Of a stretch of 64,000 bases of DNA, positions 17,465-26,506 are shown in pieces. This DNA comes from an uncultured Lachnospiraceae bacterium. Lineage in GTDB: Bacteria > Bacillota > Clostridia > Lachnospirales > Lachnospiraceae. Made by a program: the position numbers and the translations under genes. Each line of letters starts with the position of its first letter. Positions within the stretch are counted from its first letter, which is position 1. A model generated the notes under the pieces. It saw nothing but the letters and a program-made list of their open reading frames with translations, had not been told where the DNA came from and did not search any database. Location of the stretch: contig CADBIU010000008.1 of assembly GCA_902794825.1 (NCBI GenBank), forward strand, positions 1 through 64,000, in the 5' to 3' direction.

Positions 17465-19081
17465 TCAGGACTCCGGCACGATGACGGGCTTGTAGATGAC
17501 GATGTCGTCGCCGTCTTCGAGGTAGAAGTAGTCGTCGTTGAGGTCGTCGATCTCGTCGTAGTCGGGGCCGAGGAGCTCTGCGCCGGTGAAGGCGTCTACA
17601 AGGCTCTTTTTGCCGTCGGAGTTTTCGATGGCAATGACGCCCTTGGCGACGTCGTCGAGGTCGCCGCCTGCTGCCGCGAATTCGCCTGTGTTGAGGACGA
17701 GGTAGGAAGCTTCGTCGTCTTTGGTGTAGACGAGATTGTCGGAGTCGCTCTCAATGCCTTCGATGACGCGGCTGCCGGGAGTGACTACGGTGTAGTTCTT
17801 GTTCTCGCCGAACGCGAGGTAGCCGAGCGGGTCGCCTTCGAACATGTTGGGGCCGGACGCGACGACGCTGCCGTCAGGAGCGACGAGGGAGTAGGCGGTG
17901 TCGCCGTTGTTCTTGACGCGGAAACGGCCCTGGTTCTCACCGTAGATATAATCCCACTCGCCGTTGAGGACGGGAGTGCCTGCGGCGTTGATAACGGTGT
18001 ACTTGCCGTTATTGTACTGCTGGAAGTACTCGGAGTTGTAGTCGAGGACGTTGAGGATAGCTTCTGTTTTGAAAACTTCGCTGCCCTTGGCGTCCATGAT
18101 CACGTTGGTGGTCTCAATGCGGTCAGACATGTACTTGTAGTTGTAGTAGAGGGAGCCTTTCTCGGTGTACACTTCTTTGCCGTCGGGGGAGTAGATGACC
18201 GCCTTATCGCCGAGGTCTACCAAAATATTGTCGCCCACCTGCGCGAAATCGCTGTCGGTACCCTGCGGGTATTCCAAGCCGTTCACAAACTGTTTGGTCT
18301 CGAGGTCGAAGATCTTGAGAGTTCCTTTGTAGAAAACATCGCCGTCCTGCGCCATAATGGCGAACTGGCGGTCTGTGGCAAAGAAGAGCGCCTCGTTCTG
18401 GTTCTCGGTCTGCTCAGTTCCGGTGAGAACAAGGACGTAGCGGGGACGTTCTGTGGTGGTGTGGCTTCTCGGAAATTCGATGATCGCCGCGTTGAAAGGG
18501 ATCAGGACTTCGCCGCTTTCAGCGTTGACAAGGCCGGTGCTGTTGACTTCGCCGTCGATCTGAACGGTGACACTGTAGAGGCCCCATCCGAGGTATTCCA
18601 TGTTCATGAGGCTGCGGTCGTCGACGGGATTGCCGTTAAAATCGCAGAATGCGACGTGGTCTCCCTCGTTGCGCAGAAGGCTGTCGTAGGTGACGCGATA
18701 GTTTTTTTTGCCGCTGGCACGTCCGACTTCTTCGAGCTCGACATGGTATTTGTCGGGGTAGGACTGGATTCCGGCGGTCTGGCCTGCTCCGCCTGCCGGA
18801 GCTGCCGCCTGGTCAGCTGCCTTATCAGCTGCTGCCTGGTCAGCCGTTTTATCAGCCGCGGTCTGGTCAGTTGCCTGACTGGCAGTCTGATCTGCTGCGG
18901 TCTGATCTGCCGCTTTATCAGCTGCCTGATCGGCTGCTGCTGTGTCGGCTGCCTGTTCATCTTCCTTTGCCTGGTCTGCCGCGGGCTGCGAGGAGCTGCC
19001 CGAGGATCCGCCGCAGGCCGTGAAAGCTGTTGTCACGCCAAGGCAAAGCGCCAGAAGAATAGCTGTTTTTCTTCTTGTCAT
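17465..19081 (-). CDS. Lipoprotein with Ala/Asp/Gln repeat tether, function unknown
   Basis: 538 residues; GGGAGG lies 6-7 bases before the ATG. The signal peptide ends FTAC (Cys 23), a weak but usable lipobox. Residues about 33-100 are a tether built from variants of AADQAADKTADQ, likely elongated by DNA slippage. The remainder is a beta-rich region with repeated strand-turn units (KYTVINAAGTPVLNGEWDYI, YSLVAPDGSVVASG, KGVIAIENSDGKKSLVDA) that suggest a WG-repeat or propeller-like fold. No catalytic motif is apparent. It would be exposed on the outer membrane face, perhaps binding wall or substrate. It runs opposite to its neighbours as a single gene. Confidence 0.8.
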   Translation of the reverse strand: MTRRKTAILLALCLGVTTAFTACGGSSGSSSQPAADQAKEDEQAADTAAADQAADKAADQTAADQTASQATDQTAADKTADQAAADKAADQAAAPAGGAGQTAGIQSYPDKYHVELEEVGRASGKKNYRVTYDSLLRNEGDHVAFCDFNGNPVDDRSLMNMEYLGWGLYSVTVQIDGEVNSTGLVNAESGEVLIPFNAAIIEFPRSHTTTERPRYVLVLTGTEQTENQNEALFFATDRQFAIMAQDGDVFYKGTLKIFDLETKQFVNGLEYPQGTDSDFAQVGDNILVDLGDKAVIYSPDGKEVYTEKGSLYYNYKYMSDRIETTNVIMDAKGSEVFKTEAILNVLDYNSEYFQQYNNGKYTVINAAGTPVLNGEWDYIYGENQGRFRVKNNGDTAYSLVAPDGSVVASGPNMFEGDPLGYLAFGENKNYTVVTPGSRVIEGIESDSDNLVYTKDDEASYLVLNTGEFAAAGGDLDDVAKGVIAIENSDGKKSLVDAFTGAELLGPDYDEIDDLNDDYFYLEDGDDIVIYKPVIVPES

Positions 19082-19305
19082 AGTAACCTCCCAATTATGT
19101 GATGAGTAAGAAATTTATTTACGTTTATATAATAGCATAAATTAACGAAAATGTTTAAGAAATAATGTGACGTAAACCCTGAGTTGGGAAAGCGAATTGG
19201 AATAATCTGTATTTTGGCATCGTGATATGTAATAATAGGAGGAGAGTGTGCGCTCACGCCGGATGATGGCCGGGAAGCAGGGCGCAGATACGCCGGGGGC
19301 TGACT

Positions 19306-21267
19306 ATGGAGAAACACAGACAATTTCTATATGCGCTGATCGCTTCCGCGGTGGTTACTGCCATGATCGGGGCGGGCTTTCTGCGGCGCGAGGACCGGTG
19401 GGCACAGGACTGGATCTTCCAGCGGCAGGGCTCGACGACTACGGATATCGTGATCATCGGAATTGATGAGGAGGCGCTGGAGGAGCTGGGGCCATATAAT
19501 ACCTGGGACAGGAATGTGATGGCTTCGGCCCTGGAGGCGCTAGCGGCAGATCCGGACAAAAAGCCCGCGGTCACAGCCATCGATGTCCTCTATACTGGCC
19601 ACACCTCGAAGGAGGCGGACCTCAGGCTCGCGGCAGCGGCGCAGGAACTGGGGAATGTGATCACAGGCTCGATGGTCGAGTTCGGCAAACAGGTCACCTG
19701 GATAGACGGACACGCTTCATTGATCGATCCTTCCGCAGTGGTGAACTATCTTCAGCCCTATGAGGAACTGCGGGCCTGTACGACGCAGGGGCTCATCAAC
19801 GCGATGAGCGACTCGGATGGCGTGATGCGGCACGGACTGCTGTATGTGGAGGCTGGGGAAGCGGCAGAGACCGGAGAATCGGCGGAGGCGGGAGCCCGCG
19901 TCTATTCTATGAGTTACCAGGCGGCGCAGATGTATCTGCAGTCGCCGGTATCGGACTGGGAGCCCGGAGAGGCTGATGACGGAGCTGACTTCCTGAAAGA
20001 AGCGGCAGACGGCGATCCGCTTTACTATATTCCCTACACGGGCCGCCCGGGCGACTTTTATGACGGCGTCTCGATCGCGCAGGTCATCCGCGGCGAAGTG
20101 CCGGCTGATTACTGGGCGGGACGCATCGTGCTGATCGGACCTTACGCAGTCGGCCTGCAGGACGCCTATTTTACGCCGATCGACAAGGGCGAGCAGATGT
20201 ACGGCGTGGAGATCCAGGCCAATATCATCCAGAGTTTCCTGGAAAAGAATGTCAAAAAAGAGATTCCCGACGCACCTCAGCTCGCAGTGGTTTTTGTTCT
20301 CTGCGCGGCGTCAATGGTTTTGTTCCTGAATCAGCTGGTATTGAATGCAAGTCTGAGCGCAGGGTTACTGGCGGTCCTGTGCCCTGTCGGAACAGTTAAT
20401 CTGTATAAAGTCGGTTTTGTCACGCATCCCCTGTGGGGAGCGGTTGGAGTGGCGGCGGCCTATGTTTTGGCAATGGTGGGGCATTACTGGAGGACGGTCC
20501 GGGAACGTCAGGCGCTCGCGCTGGAGCAGGAGAGAATCGGCGCCGAGCTGGAGCTGGCCAACCGCATCCAGGCAAGCGCGCTTCCTAAGGAGTTTCCCGA
20601 GCGGAAGGAATTCGGCTTGTACGCGTCTATGACCCCGGCCAAAATGGTCGGCGGCGACTTCTACGATTTCTTCATGATCGACGAAGGGCATCTGGGCCTC
20701 GTCATCGCGGATGTATCGGGCAAAGGAGTGCCGGCAGCTCTGTTCATGATGGTCTCCTCGGCTCTGATCCGCCAAACGACGGCGGGGCATTACAGTCCGG
20801 CCAGAATACTGCAGTCCGTAAACCATCAGATCTGCGCGCGAAATCCGGAGGAGATGTTCGTTACGGTCTGGCTGGGGATTCTTGAGATCGCCACGGGGAA
20901 GCTCACGGCGGCAAACGCGGGGCACGAGTACCCGATGATCAAGAGAGCCGGGGAGAGCTTCGAAATGCTCAAGGACCGGCACGGACTGGTGGTCGGCGCA
21001 ATGGACGGCGTGCGCTACAGAGACTATGAGGTTGCGCTTGAGCCGGGAGCCAAACTGTTCGTGTACACGGACGGCGTATCGGAGTCTGTGAACAAAGATC
21101 TGGAGCAGTTCGGGACGGAACGGATCCTTCAAAGCCTGATAAGCAGCGAGGAAGGGGCTCCGAGAGAGATCCTTGAAGCGGTGAACCAGTCAGTAAAGGA
21201 ATTTGTGGGCGGCGCGCCTCAGTTCGACGATCTGACGATGATGTGTGTGGAGTACAGGGGCGTTTAA
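19306..21267 (+). CDS. CHASE2-domain SpoIIE-type PP2C phosphatase (paralogue B)
   Basis: 653 residues. An N-terminal helix is followed by an extracytoplasmic CHASE2 sensor (DIVIIGIDEEALEELGPYNTW, KPAVTAIDVLYTG, later YWAGRIVLIGPYAVGLQDAYFTP). Three membrane helices lie at about 325-400, then a short coiled coil and a PPM domain with GGDFYDFF (about residue 448), IADVSGKG, NAGHEYP, YTDGVSES and QFDDLTMM. CHASE2 occurs in sensor kinases, cyclases and phosphatases and senses unknown extracellular cues. The ribosome site (GGGGGC) is modest. A better one, AGGAGGAGA, precedes a GTG at 19248 in another frame that may encode a short leader peptide. The Ser/Thr target is unknown. Confidence 0.92.
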   Translation: MEKHRQFLYALIASAVVTAMIGAGFLRREDRWAQDWIFQRQGSTTTDIVIIGIDEEALEELGPYNTWDRNVMASALEALAADPDKKPAVTAIDVLYTGHTSKEADLRLAAAAQELGNVITGSMVEFGKQVTWIDGHASLIDPSAVVNYLQPYEELRACTTQGLINAMSDSDGVMRHGLLYVEAGEAAETGESAEAGARVYSMSYQAAQMYLQSPVSDWEPGEADDGADFLKEAADGDPLYYIPYTGRPGDFYDGVSIAQVIRGEVPADYWAGRIVLIGPYAVGLQDAYFTPIDKGEQMYGVEIQANIIQSFLEKNVKKEIPDAPQLAVVFVLCAASMVLFLNQLVLNASLSAGLLAVLCPVGTVNLYKVGFVTHPLWGAVGVAAAYVLAMVGHYWRTVRERQALALEQERIGAELELANRIQASALPKEFPERKEFGLYASMTPAKMVGGDFYDFFMIDEGHLGLVIADVSGKGVPAALFMMVSSALIRQTTAGHYSPARILQSVNHQICARNPEEMFVTVWLGILEIATGKLTAANAGHEYPMIKRAGESFEMLKDRHGLVVGAMDGVRYRDYEVALEPGAKLFVYTDGVSESVNKDLEQFGTERILQSLISSEEGAPREILEAVNQSVKEFVGGAPQFDDLTMMCVEYRGV

Positions 21268-21327
21268 GCGGCGTGTCCTTGCGGCGGCGCGCCGCTGAAG
21301 GGAAAGAAGCGGCGAATTATACTGTTT

Positions 21328-21336
21328 TGCTATAAT
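21328..21336 (+). promoter_or_regulatory. Extended -10 promoter element of rfbA
   Basis: TGC-TATAAT forms an extended -10 box; no good -35 hexamer is present at 17 bases. It lies about 35 bases before the rfbA start. Confidence 0.5.
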
Positions 21337-21370
21337 TAATATAGAAGTTTTACGGAATAGGAGCATTATC

Positions 21371-22276
21371 ATGAAGGGAATCATTCTTGCAGGCGGCGCG
21401 GGAACGCGTCTTTATCCTCTGACGATCGTTACAAGTAAGCAGTTGCTGCCGGTTTACAATAAACCGATGATCTATTATCCTCTGAGTACTCTGATGCTGG
21501 CCAAGATCAGGGAGGTCCTGATCATCTCAACGCCGGAGGACACGCCGCGGATCAGCCAGCTTCTGGGGGACGGTTCCCAGCTCGGAATGAAATTGGAATA
21601 CGCTGTCCAGGACAAGCCCGAGGGACTTGCACAGGCCTTTACGATCGGCAAGGATTTCATAGGCGACGACAGCTGCGCGATGATCCTCGGGGACAATATT
21701 TTCTACGGGAACGGCCTCAACGCCAAGTTGTCGGCAGCCGTCAAAATGGCCGATAAAGGGCAGGCCACGATCTTCGGCTACTATGTGGAAGATCCGGAGC
21801 GCTTCGGGATCATGGAATTTGAGAGGACGTCTGATGACAAGGATTCGGGCCTGAAAGTGCTGTCCGTCGAAGAGAAGCCGGCCAATCCCAAGTCCAACTA
21901 CGCGATCGTCGGGCTGTATTTCTACCCGGCCGGCGTCAGTGATATGGCAGCGAATGTCAAGCCCTCCCCTCGCGGAGAGCTTGAGATCACAACGCTCAAT
22001 GAGATGTACCTACAGGAGGAGCGGCTCCATGCGCAGCTGCTCGGCCGCGGTTTCACATGGATGGACGCAGGGACGATCGACAGCCTGCGCCGCGCGACGA
22101 ACTTCGTATGCATGATCGAGCAGTACCAGGGCATGTCGATCTCCGCGCCGGAAGAGATTGCCTACAGATTCGGCTGGATCAATAAAGAGCAGCTGCAGGA
22201 GAGCGCCGACAAGTACGGAAAGAGCCCTTACGGCGAGCATCTCAGGGCGGTATTGGAAGACAGGATCGTTCTATAA
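21371..22276 (+). CDS. rfbA: Glucose-1-phosphate thymidylyltransferase
   Basis: 301 residues. The nucleotidyltransferase signature KGIILAGGAGTRLYPLTIVTSKQLLPVYNKP is cut here to its key part GGAGTRLYPLT, with the active-site Lys in SKQLLPVYNKPMIYYPLS. LGDNIFYGNGL and the product-binding EEKPANPKSNYAIVGLY are also typical of RmlA/RfbA. It makes dTDP-glucose from dTTP and glucose 1-phosphate, the first step to dTDP-rhamnose and other dTDP sugars. A short insertion (TSDDKDSGLK) is seen in the middle. RmlB, C and D are not in this window. TAGGAG lies 9 bases before the ATG. It supplies sugar donors for the envelope glycosyltransferases. Confidence 0.95.
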   Translation: MKGIILAGGAGTRLYPLTIVTSKQLLPVYNKPMIYYPLSTLMLAKIREVLIISTPEDTPRISQLLGDGSQLGMKLEYAVQDKPEGLAQAFTIGKDFIGDDSCAMILGDNIFYGNGLNAKLSAAVKMADKGQATIFGYYVEDPERFGIMEFERTSDDKDSGLKVLSVEEKPANPKSNYAIVGLYFYPAGVSDMAANVKPSPRGELEITTLNEMYLQEERLHAQLLGRGFTWMDAGTIDSLRRATNFVCMIEQYQGMSISAPEEIAYRFGWINKEQLQESADKYGKSPYGEHLRAVLEDRIVL

Positions 22277-22285
22277 GGAATTGAT

Positions 22286-22588
22286 ATGGACGAACGGGAG
22301 AGAATAACTGAGGAACTGATACAACAACTGGTCCGGATGGGCTATCCGGCGGAGTTCGGCGCCGCGATCGCTAACAACCTGCGCACGGAGAAAACGATGA
22401 ATCGTATGATCCGCTACCTGCGCAACGCCAGCCCTCGAAGTGCCGAAGAGATTGCCGACGAAATGTTGGCGATCATGGAGGATCGCAACCGCTGGATCCA
22501 GAAGAAGGAAGCCGAGTACTACAATGCCAAGTACAACGAGATGCTCTACAACGGATTGGGCGTAGAAGACGACTGCCAAGTAATGTAA
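22286..22588 (+). CDS. Small helical protein, unknown function
   Basis: 100 residues, 9 bases after rfbA and so probably co-transcribed with it. It is predicted fully helical and strongly charged, with a UBA-like opening (ELIQQLVRMGYPAEFGAAIANNL), then RMIRYLRNASPRSAEEIADEM and a basic/aromatic segment RNRWIQKKEAEYYNAKYNEM. There is no signal peptide, membrane helix or double-Gly leader, so it does not look like an NHLM peptide precursor despite its position before the export operon. Similar small proteins of unknown role are known in Clostridia; I cannot name the family. Confidence 0.7.
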   Translation: MDERERITEELIQQLVRMGYPAEFGAAIANNLRTEKTMNRMIRYLRNASPRSAEEIADEMLAIMEDRNRWIQKKEAEYYNAKYNEMLYNGLGVEDDCQVM

Positions 22589-22631
22589 TGCTCAAATTGA
22601 AAAACGAGCATTAGGTGAAGGAAAGAAGTTA

Positions 22632-24302
22632 ATGTCGAGTAATATAGAAAAGGTTAAGTCTATATTTAAGAGCCCCGGGATTTCGGCGGTGCTGAGGTGG
22701 TCGAAGTGCGTGCATGTCAAAGTAGTGGCGGTATGCCTGATCACGGTGCTGGCTACGGTATTCTCGCTGTTTTTTACGCTGGCGACGAAGGGGCTGGTAG
22801 ACGGCGCGGTGTCGTCGAATTCCGATCAGCTCGTTAAGTATGCGTTGATGCTGGTTGGGATCATCCTGATGCAGCATCTTTTGTCAAATGTGCGCAGCTG
22901 GCTGAGGATCCACGCTTCGGCCGAGCTGCAGGAGTCGCTGCAGAAGATGCTGGTGCACGAGGTTTTGTCCAAGGAATACGGGGGACTGAAGGGGTATCAC
23001 AGCGGCGAGCTGGTGAACAGGGTCTTCTCGGATATGAGCGTGATCAAGAACGGCATCATGAGTATTCTGCCGAGTCTGATCGGAATTGTGGTTAGTTTTG
23101 TCGGCGCGGCGGGAATCCTGATCGCGATGGACTGGCATTTTGTTATTCTGATGCTGGCGGGCGGCGCGCTGGGACTGGCTCTGGTGATCCTGTTCCGCGG
23201 GCCTATGAAGGCACGGCATAAAAGGATGCAGGAGGCTGAGGGCCGGCTGCACTCGTCGGTGCAGGAGACTTTTGTCAATATCAAGCTGGTGAAGTCGAGT
23301 CTGTCGGAGGGCCGGCAGGAGCGCAGGATCGGCGCCGACCAGGAGTATCTGAGCAAGGAGCAGGTGCGGCAGGGAATGTTCAGCTTCCGTATGAATGACA
23401 GTATGGGGCTGGTCTTTGACTTTTCGTGGCTGTTCTGTATGTTGTGGGGCTGCGCGAACATCTATCGCGGGAACCTAACTTACGGTTCGCTCGCTGCGAT
23501 GCTGCAGCTGATCGGCCGGATCCAGGGGCCCATCGCGAATTCGGTGAGTATCGCGTCGCAGCTGTACGGCGTGAGTTCGTCGGCGGAGCGACTGCTGGAA
23601 CTGACGGAGCTGCCGGCGGAGGAAGAGGGTGAGGTGCTTCACTCTTTTGACGAGATCGTGATGGACGACATTACGTTCAAATATGATGACGGAATCGAAG
23701 AAGTGCTGCAGCACGTGAACTGGACGATCAAGAGGGGCGACTTCATGGCGCTGACGGGGATCTCGGGAGGCGGCAAAACATCGCTGTTCCAGCTTCTTCT
23801 TGGAATTTACAGGCCGACAAAGGGCCGCATGCTGTTCCGGGCGGGAGACCTGGAGGTGCCGGCTTCGAGGGGCACGCGGGCACTGTTCGCGTATGTGCCC
23901 CAGGGAAATACGCTGTTCTCAGGGACGCTGCGCGACAATCTGACGATGTTTACGGACTCGGCGACAGACGAGGAGATCCAGGCGGCTGTGGACGCGGCGT
24001 GTTTGACGGCCGTTGTGGAGGACATCGGATACGACGCGGTGCTCGGCGAGCGGGGCGTTGGCCTGTCCGAGGGGCAGGCGCAGAGAGTGGCGGTAGCCAG
24101 AGCGCTGCTGACCAAGGCGCCGATCCTGCTGCTGGACGAGGCGACCTCGGCCCTGGATGAGAAGACGGAGGCAAAGCTTCTGAAGAATATATCGAAGATG
24201 CGGGACAAGACCTGCATCATCGTGACGCATCGGCGCGCGGCGCTGGACATCTGCGACTACACGCTGCACATCGAAGAAGGCGTGATGAGCCGGAAGGATT
24301 AG
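22632..24302 (+). CDS. ABC transporter, fused permease and ATP-binding protein
   Basis: A 556-residue half transporter of the exporter type: about six helices (residues 25-300) and an ATPase with GISGGGKTSLF (Walker A), a Q-loop in FAYVPQGNTLFSG, signature LSEGQAQRVAVARAL, Walker B ILLLDEATSALDE and a switch His in IIVTHRRA. The Walker A sequence GGGKTS and the signature LSEGQ are slightly unusual but functional in related proteins. It would act as a homodimer or with another half transporter. It opens a compact rightward operon: the gap to the next gene is 36 bases, and later gaps are mostly below 20. The cargo is not evident. Confidence 0.9.
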   Translation: MSSNIEKVKSIFKSPGISAVLRWSKCVHVKVVAVCLITVLATVFSLFFTLATKGLVDGAVSSNSDQLVKYALMLVGIILMQHLLSNVRSWLRIHASAELQESLQKMLVHEVLSKEYGGLKGYHSGELVNRVFSDMSVIKNGIMSILPSLIGIVVSFVGAAGILIAMDWHFVILMLAGGALGLALVILFRGPMKARHKRMQEAEGRLHSSVQETFVNIKLVKSSLSEGRQERRIGADQEYLSKEQVRQGMFSFRMNDSMGLVFDFSWLFCMLWGCANIYRGNLTYGSLAAMLQLIGRIQGPIANSVSIASQLYGVSSSAERLLELTELPAEEEGEVLHSFDEIVMDDITFKYDDGIEEVLQHVNWTIKRGDFMALTGISGGGKTSLFQLLLGIYRPTKGRMLFRAGDLEVPASRGTRALFAYVPQGNTLFSGTLRDNLTMFTDSATDEEIQAAVDAACLTAVVEDIGYDAVLGERGVGLSEGQAQRVAVARALLTKAPILLLDEATSALDEKTEAKLLKNISKMRDKTCIIVTHRRAALDICDYTLHIEEGVMSRKD

Positions 24303-24338
24303 ATGACGCGCAGGCACAGCACAGACGGGGAATAAGGC

Positions 24339-26504
24339 ATGAAGACTTTTAAAAACCTGGTCATAGGCGGAATTGAGAATAAGGTGGTCAATCTGATCCT
24401 GATCACGATCATTGTGATCTCAGCGGCTTTCATGGGGATGACCTTGTACCAGAACAAAATGCTTGAGGACGTCAATGAAGAGACGATCGGCAAACAGCAG
24501 CAGGCGCTGACGGATATCACGAACGGGATCATGAACGATATCGTGGACCAGAGCATGGACCAGACCACGGAGCTGAAGGCGCAGATGGCAGACGAGGTCT
24601 TCCACAATCTTGCAGTGCGAGTGGGAATGATGGGCGAATATGCCGGGAAACTGTTTCAGGATCCTTCTTCTGTCGGACGTGAGGAGTACGCCGCGCCGGA
24701 TAAGGCGCAGGACGGCCAGATCGTATGTCAGACGATCCTGGCGGACGGCGTCAATGAAGAGGAGATCGCGGACAGGATCGGCCTTGCCGCAAATATGACG
24801 GATATGATGTCTACGCTTTTCGGCGCTTCGGCGGATACGAATTCCTGCTTTATCGCGCTGCCGGAAGGCGCTTTTCTGGTAGTGGACGACCGCTCGGGCT
24901 CGAAGTTCTCGGAAAGCGGCGAGAGAGTGATCTACGACTGCAGGACCCGCCCGTGGTATAAGCAGGCTGTGGAGAAGGAAAGCCTTATCTTCACGGACGT
25001 GGAGGTGGATGCTTTTACCGGCGATATAGGGATCGTATGCGCGATGCCCGTCTATGCGAACGGCGAACTGGTTGCGGTCGTCGGATCTGACCTGTTCCTG
25101 AACTCGATGAATGAAGCGATCCAGTCCTCTGAGGCAAACGGTGGTTTCGAATGCGTGATCAACAGTGCCGGGCATGTGATATTGTCGCCCAAAGAGAGCG
25201 GCATTTTCCGCGCAGTGGAATCCTCGAACGCCATAGACCTGCGCACGAATTCGAACAGCGAACTGGCCGCTATGGTCGTAGACGCTTTGAAGGGCAGTAC
25301 CGGCGTGCGGCTGGTCCACATGGACGGCGGAACTTATTATATGGCCGGCTCGCCGATCGGTACGCTGGGATGGACGCTGCTCTATGTTTTTGACCAGGCG
25401 ATGGCGGACAAGCCCGCCGAGATGCTGACTTCCAGTTATCAGGCGATCCAGGAAGAAGCCGGATCCACCTATCTGACAAGAATGGGAAGGATCAGGATGA
25501 CGATGAGGCTGATATATTTTGCCATTGTGATCCTGGCAATTGCATCGGCGATCATCCTGGGCAAAAAGATCGTACGGCCTCTGAACCTGATCACGAAGAG
25601 GATCGCTAATCTGAGCGAGACCAACCTGGAATTCACGATGGAAGACGAGTACCGGACGGATGATGAGATAGAAGTACTGGCGGAATCTTTTGCCAAACTG
25701 TCCCACAGGACGGTGGAATACGTGGGCGAAGTCCGGCGCGTCACCGCGGAGAAGGAGAGGATCGGCACGGAGCTGCACATGGCCAACCAGATCCAGGAGA
25801 GCATGCTGCCCAGCATTTTCCCGGCGTTTCCGGAGCGCAGCGAGTTCGACATCTACGCCCTGATGGATCCGGCCAGGGAGGTCGGCGGCGACTTCTACGA
25901 TTTCTTCCTTATTGATAAGGACCACCTGTGCATGGTGATCGCGGATGTCAGCGGTAAGGGAATTCCCGCGGCGCTGTTCATGATGATCTCTAAGATCATA
26001 ATCCAGAGCTGCGCGATGCTCGGAAGGGACGCGGGCGAGATCCTGACAAAGACGAACGAGGCGCTGTGCTCCAACAACAGGATGGAGATGTTCGTTACGG
26101 TGTGGATCGGAATTCTGGAGATCAGCACCGGCAAACTCACGGCAGCTAACGCGGGCCACGAGTACCCGGCGATCAAGACAGGCAGTAAGTTCGAGCTTCT
26201 CAAGGACAAGCACGGGCTGGTCATCGGCGCGATGCCCGGCATCGTTTACAAAGAATATGAGCTGGATCTTAAACCCGGCGACAAGCTCTTCCTGTATACG
26301 GACGGAGTCGCAGAGGCGACGCGCGGAGGAGAAGAGCTCTTTGGCACGAAGCGCATGCTCGACGCCCTGAACAAGGATCCGGACGCAGATCCGACTATCC
26401 TTCTTAGGAACGTGCGGCGCGCGGTTGACGAGTTCGTGGGCAGCGACGAGCAGTTTGACGACCTGACGATGCTCGGATTTGAGTACCTTGGGCCGGAGGC
26501 TTGA
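24339..26504 (+). CDS. Cache-HAMP SpoIIE-type PP2C phosphatase (paralogue C)
   Basis: 721 residues. A first membrane helix (about 13-33) is followed by a large extracellular dCache sensor with RPWYKQAVEKESLIFTDV and VYANGELVAVVGSDLFLN, a second helix at about 390-408, a HAMP linker (KKIVRPLNLITKRIANLSE), a short coiled coil, and a PPM domain: GGDFYDFF (about residue 515), IADVSGKGIPAALF, NAGHEYP, YTDGVAEA and QFDDLTML. dCache domains bind small ligands such as amino acids. It is the signalling component of the export operon and overlaps the next gene's ribosome site. Its partner protein is unknown. Confidence 0.93.
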   Translation: MKTFKNLVIGGIENKVVNLILITIIVISAAFMGMTLYQNKMLEDVNEETIGKQQQALTDITNGIMNDIVDQSMDQTTELKAQMADEVFHNLAVRVGMMGEYAGKLFQDPSSVGREEYAAPDKAQDGQIVCQTILADGVNEEEIADRIGLAANMTDMMSTLFGASADTNSCFIALPEGAFLVVDDRSGSKFSESGERVIYDCRTRPWYKQAVEKESLIFTDVEVDAFTGDIGIVCAMPVYANGELVAVVGSDLFLNSMNEAIQSSEANGGFECVINSAGHVILSPKESGIFRAVESSNAIDLRTNSNSELAAMVVDALKGSTGVRLVHMDGGTYYMAGSPIGTLGWTLLYVFDQAMADKPAEMLTSSYQAIQEEAGSTYLTRMGRIRMTMRLIYFAIVILAIASAIILGKKIVRPLNLITKRIANLSETNLEFTMEDEYRTDDEIEVLAESFAKLSHRTVEYVGEVRRVTAEKERIGTELHMANQIQESMLPSIFPAFPERSEFDIYALMDPAREVGGDFYDFFLIDKDHLCMVIADVSGKGIPAALFMMISKIIIQSCAMLGRDAGEILTKTNEALCSNNRMEMFVTVWIGILEISTGKLTAANAGHEYPAIKTGSKFELLKDKHGLVIGAMPGIVYKEYELDLKPGDKLFLYTDGVAEATRGGEELFGTKRMLDALNKDPDADPTILLRNVRRAVDEFVGSDEQFDDLTMLGFEYLGPEA

Positions 26505-26506
26505 AA

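Noticed and set aside
17438..19102. 554-codon open frame on the plus strand opposite the low-complexity lipoprotein
   Set aside because: Valine/Asp/Glu-rich product without motifs; the minus strand has a lipobox, signal peptide and GGGAGG ribosome site.
22286..22588. NHLM precursor peptide gene for the export operon
   Set aside because: The product lacks a double-Gly or Nif11/nitrile-hydratase-like leader and a Cys/Ser/Thr-rich core.
24420..26213. 597-codon open frame on the minus strand inside the Cache-HAMP phosphatase gene
   Set aside because: It is antisense to an intact gene with all motifs, has no ribosome site and gives a composition-biased (Arg/His/Asp-rich) product; a shadow of GC-biased codons.
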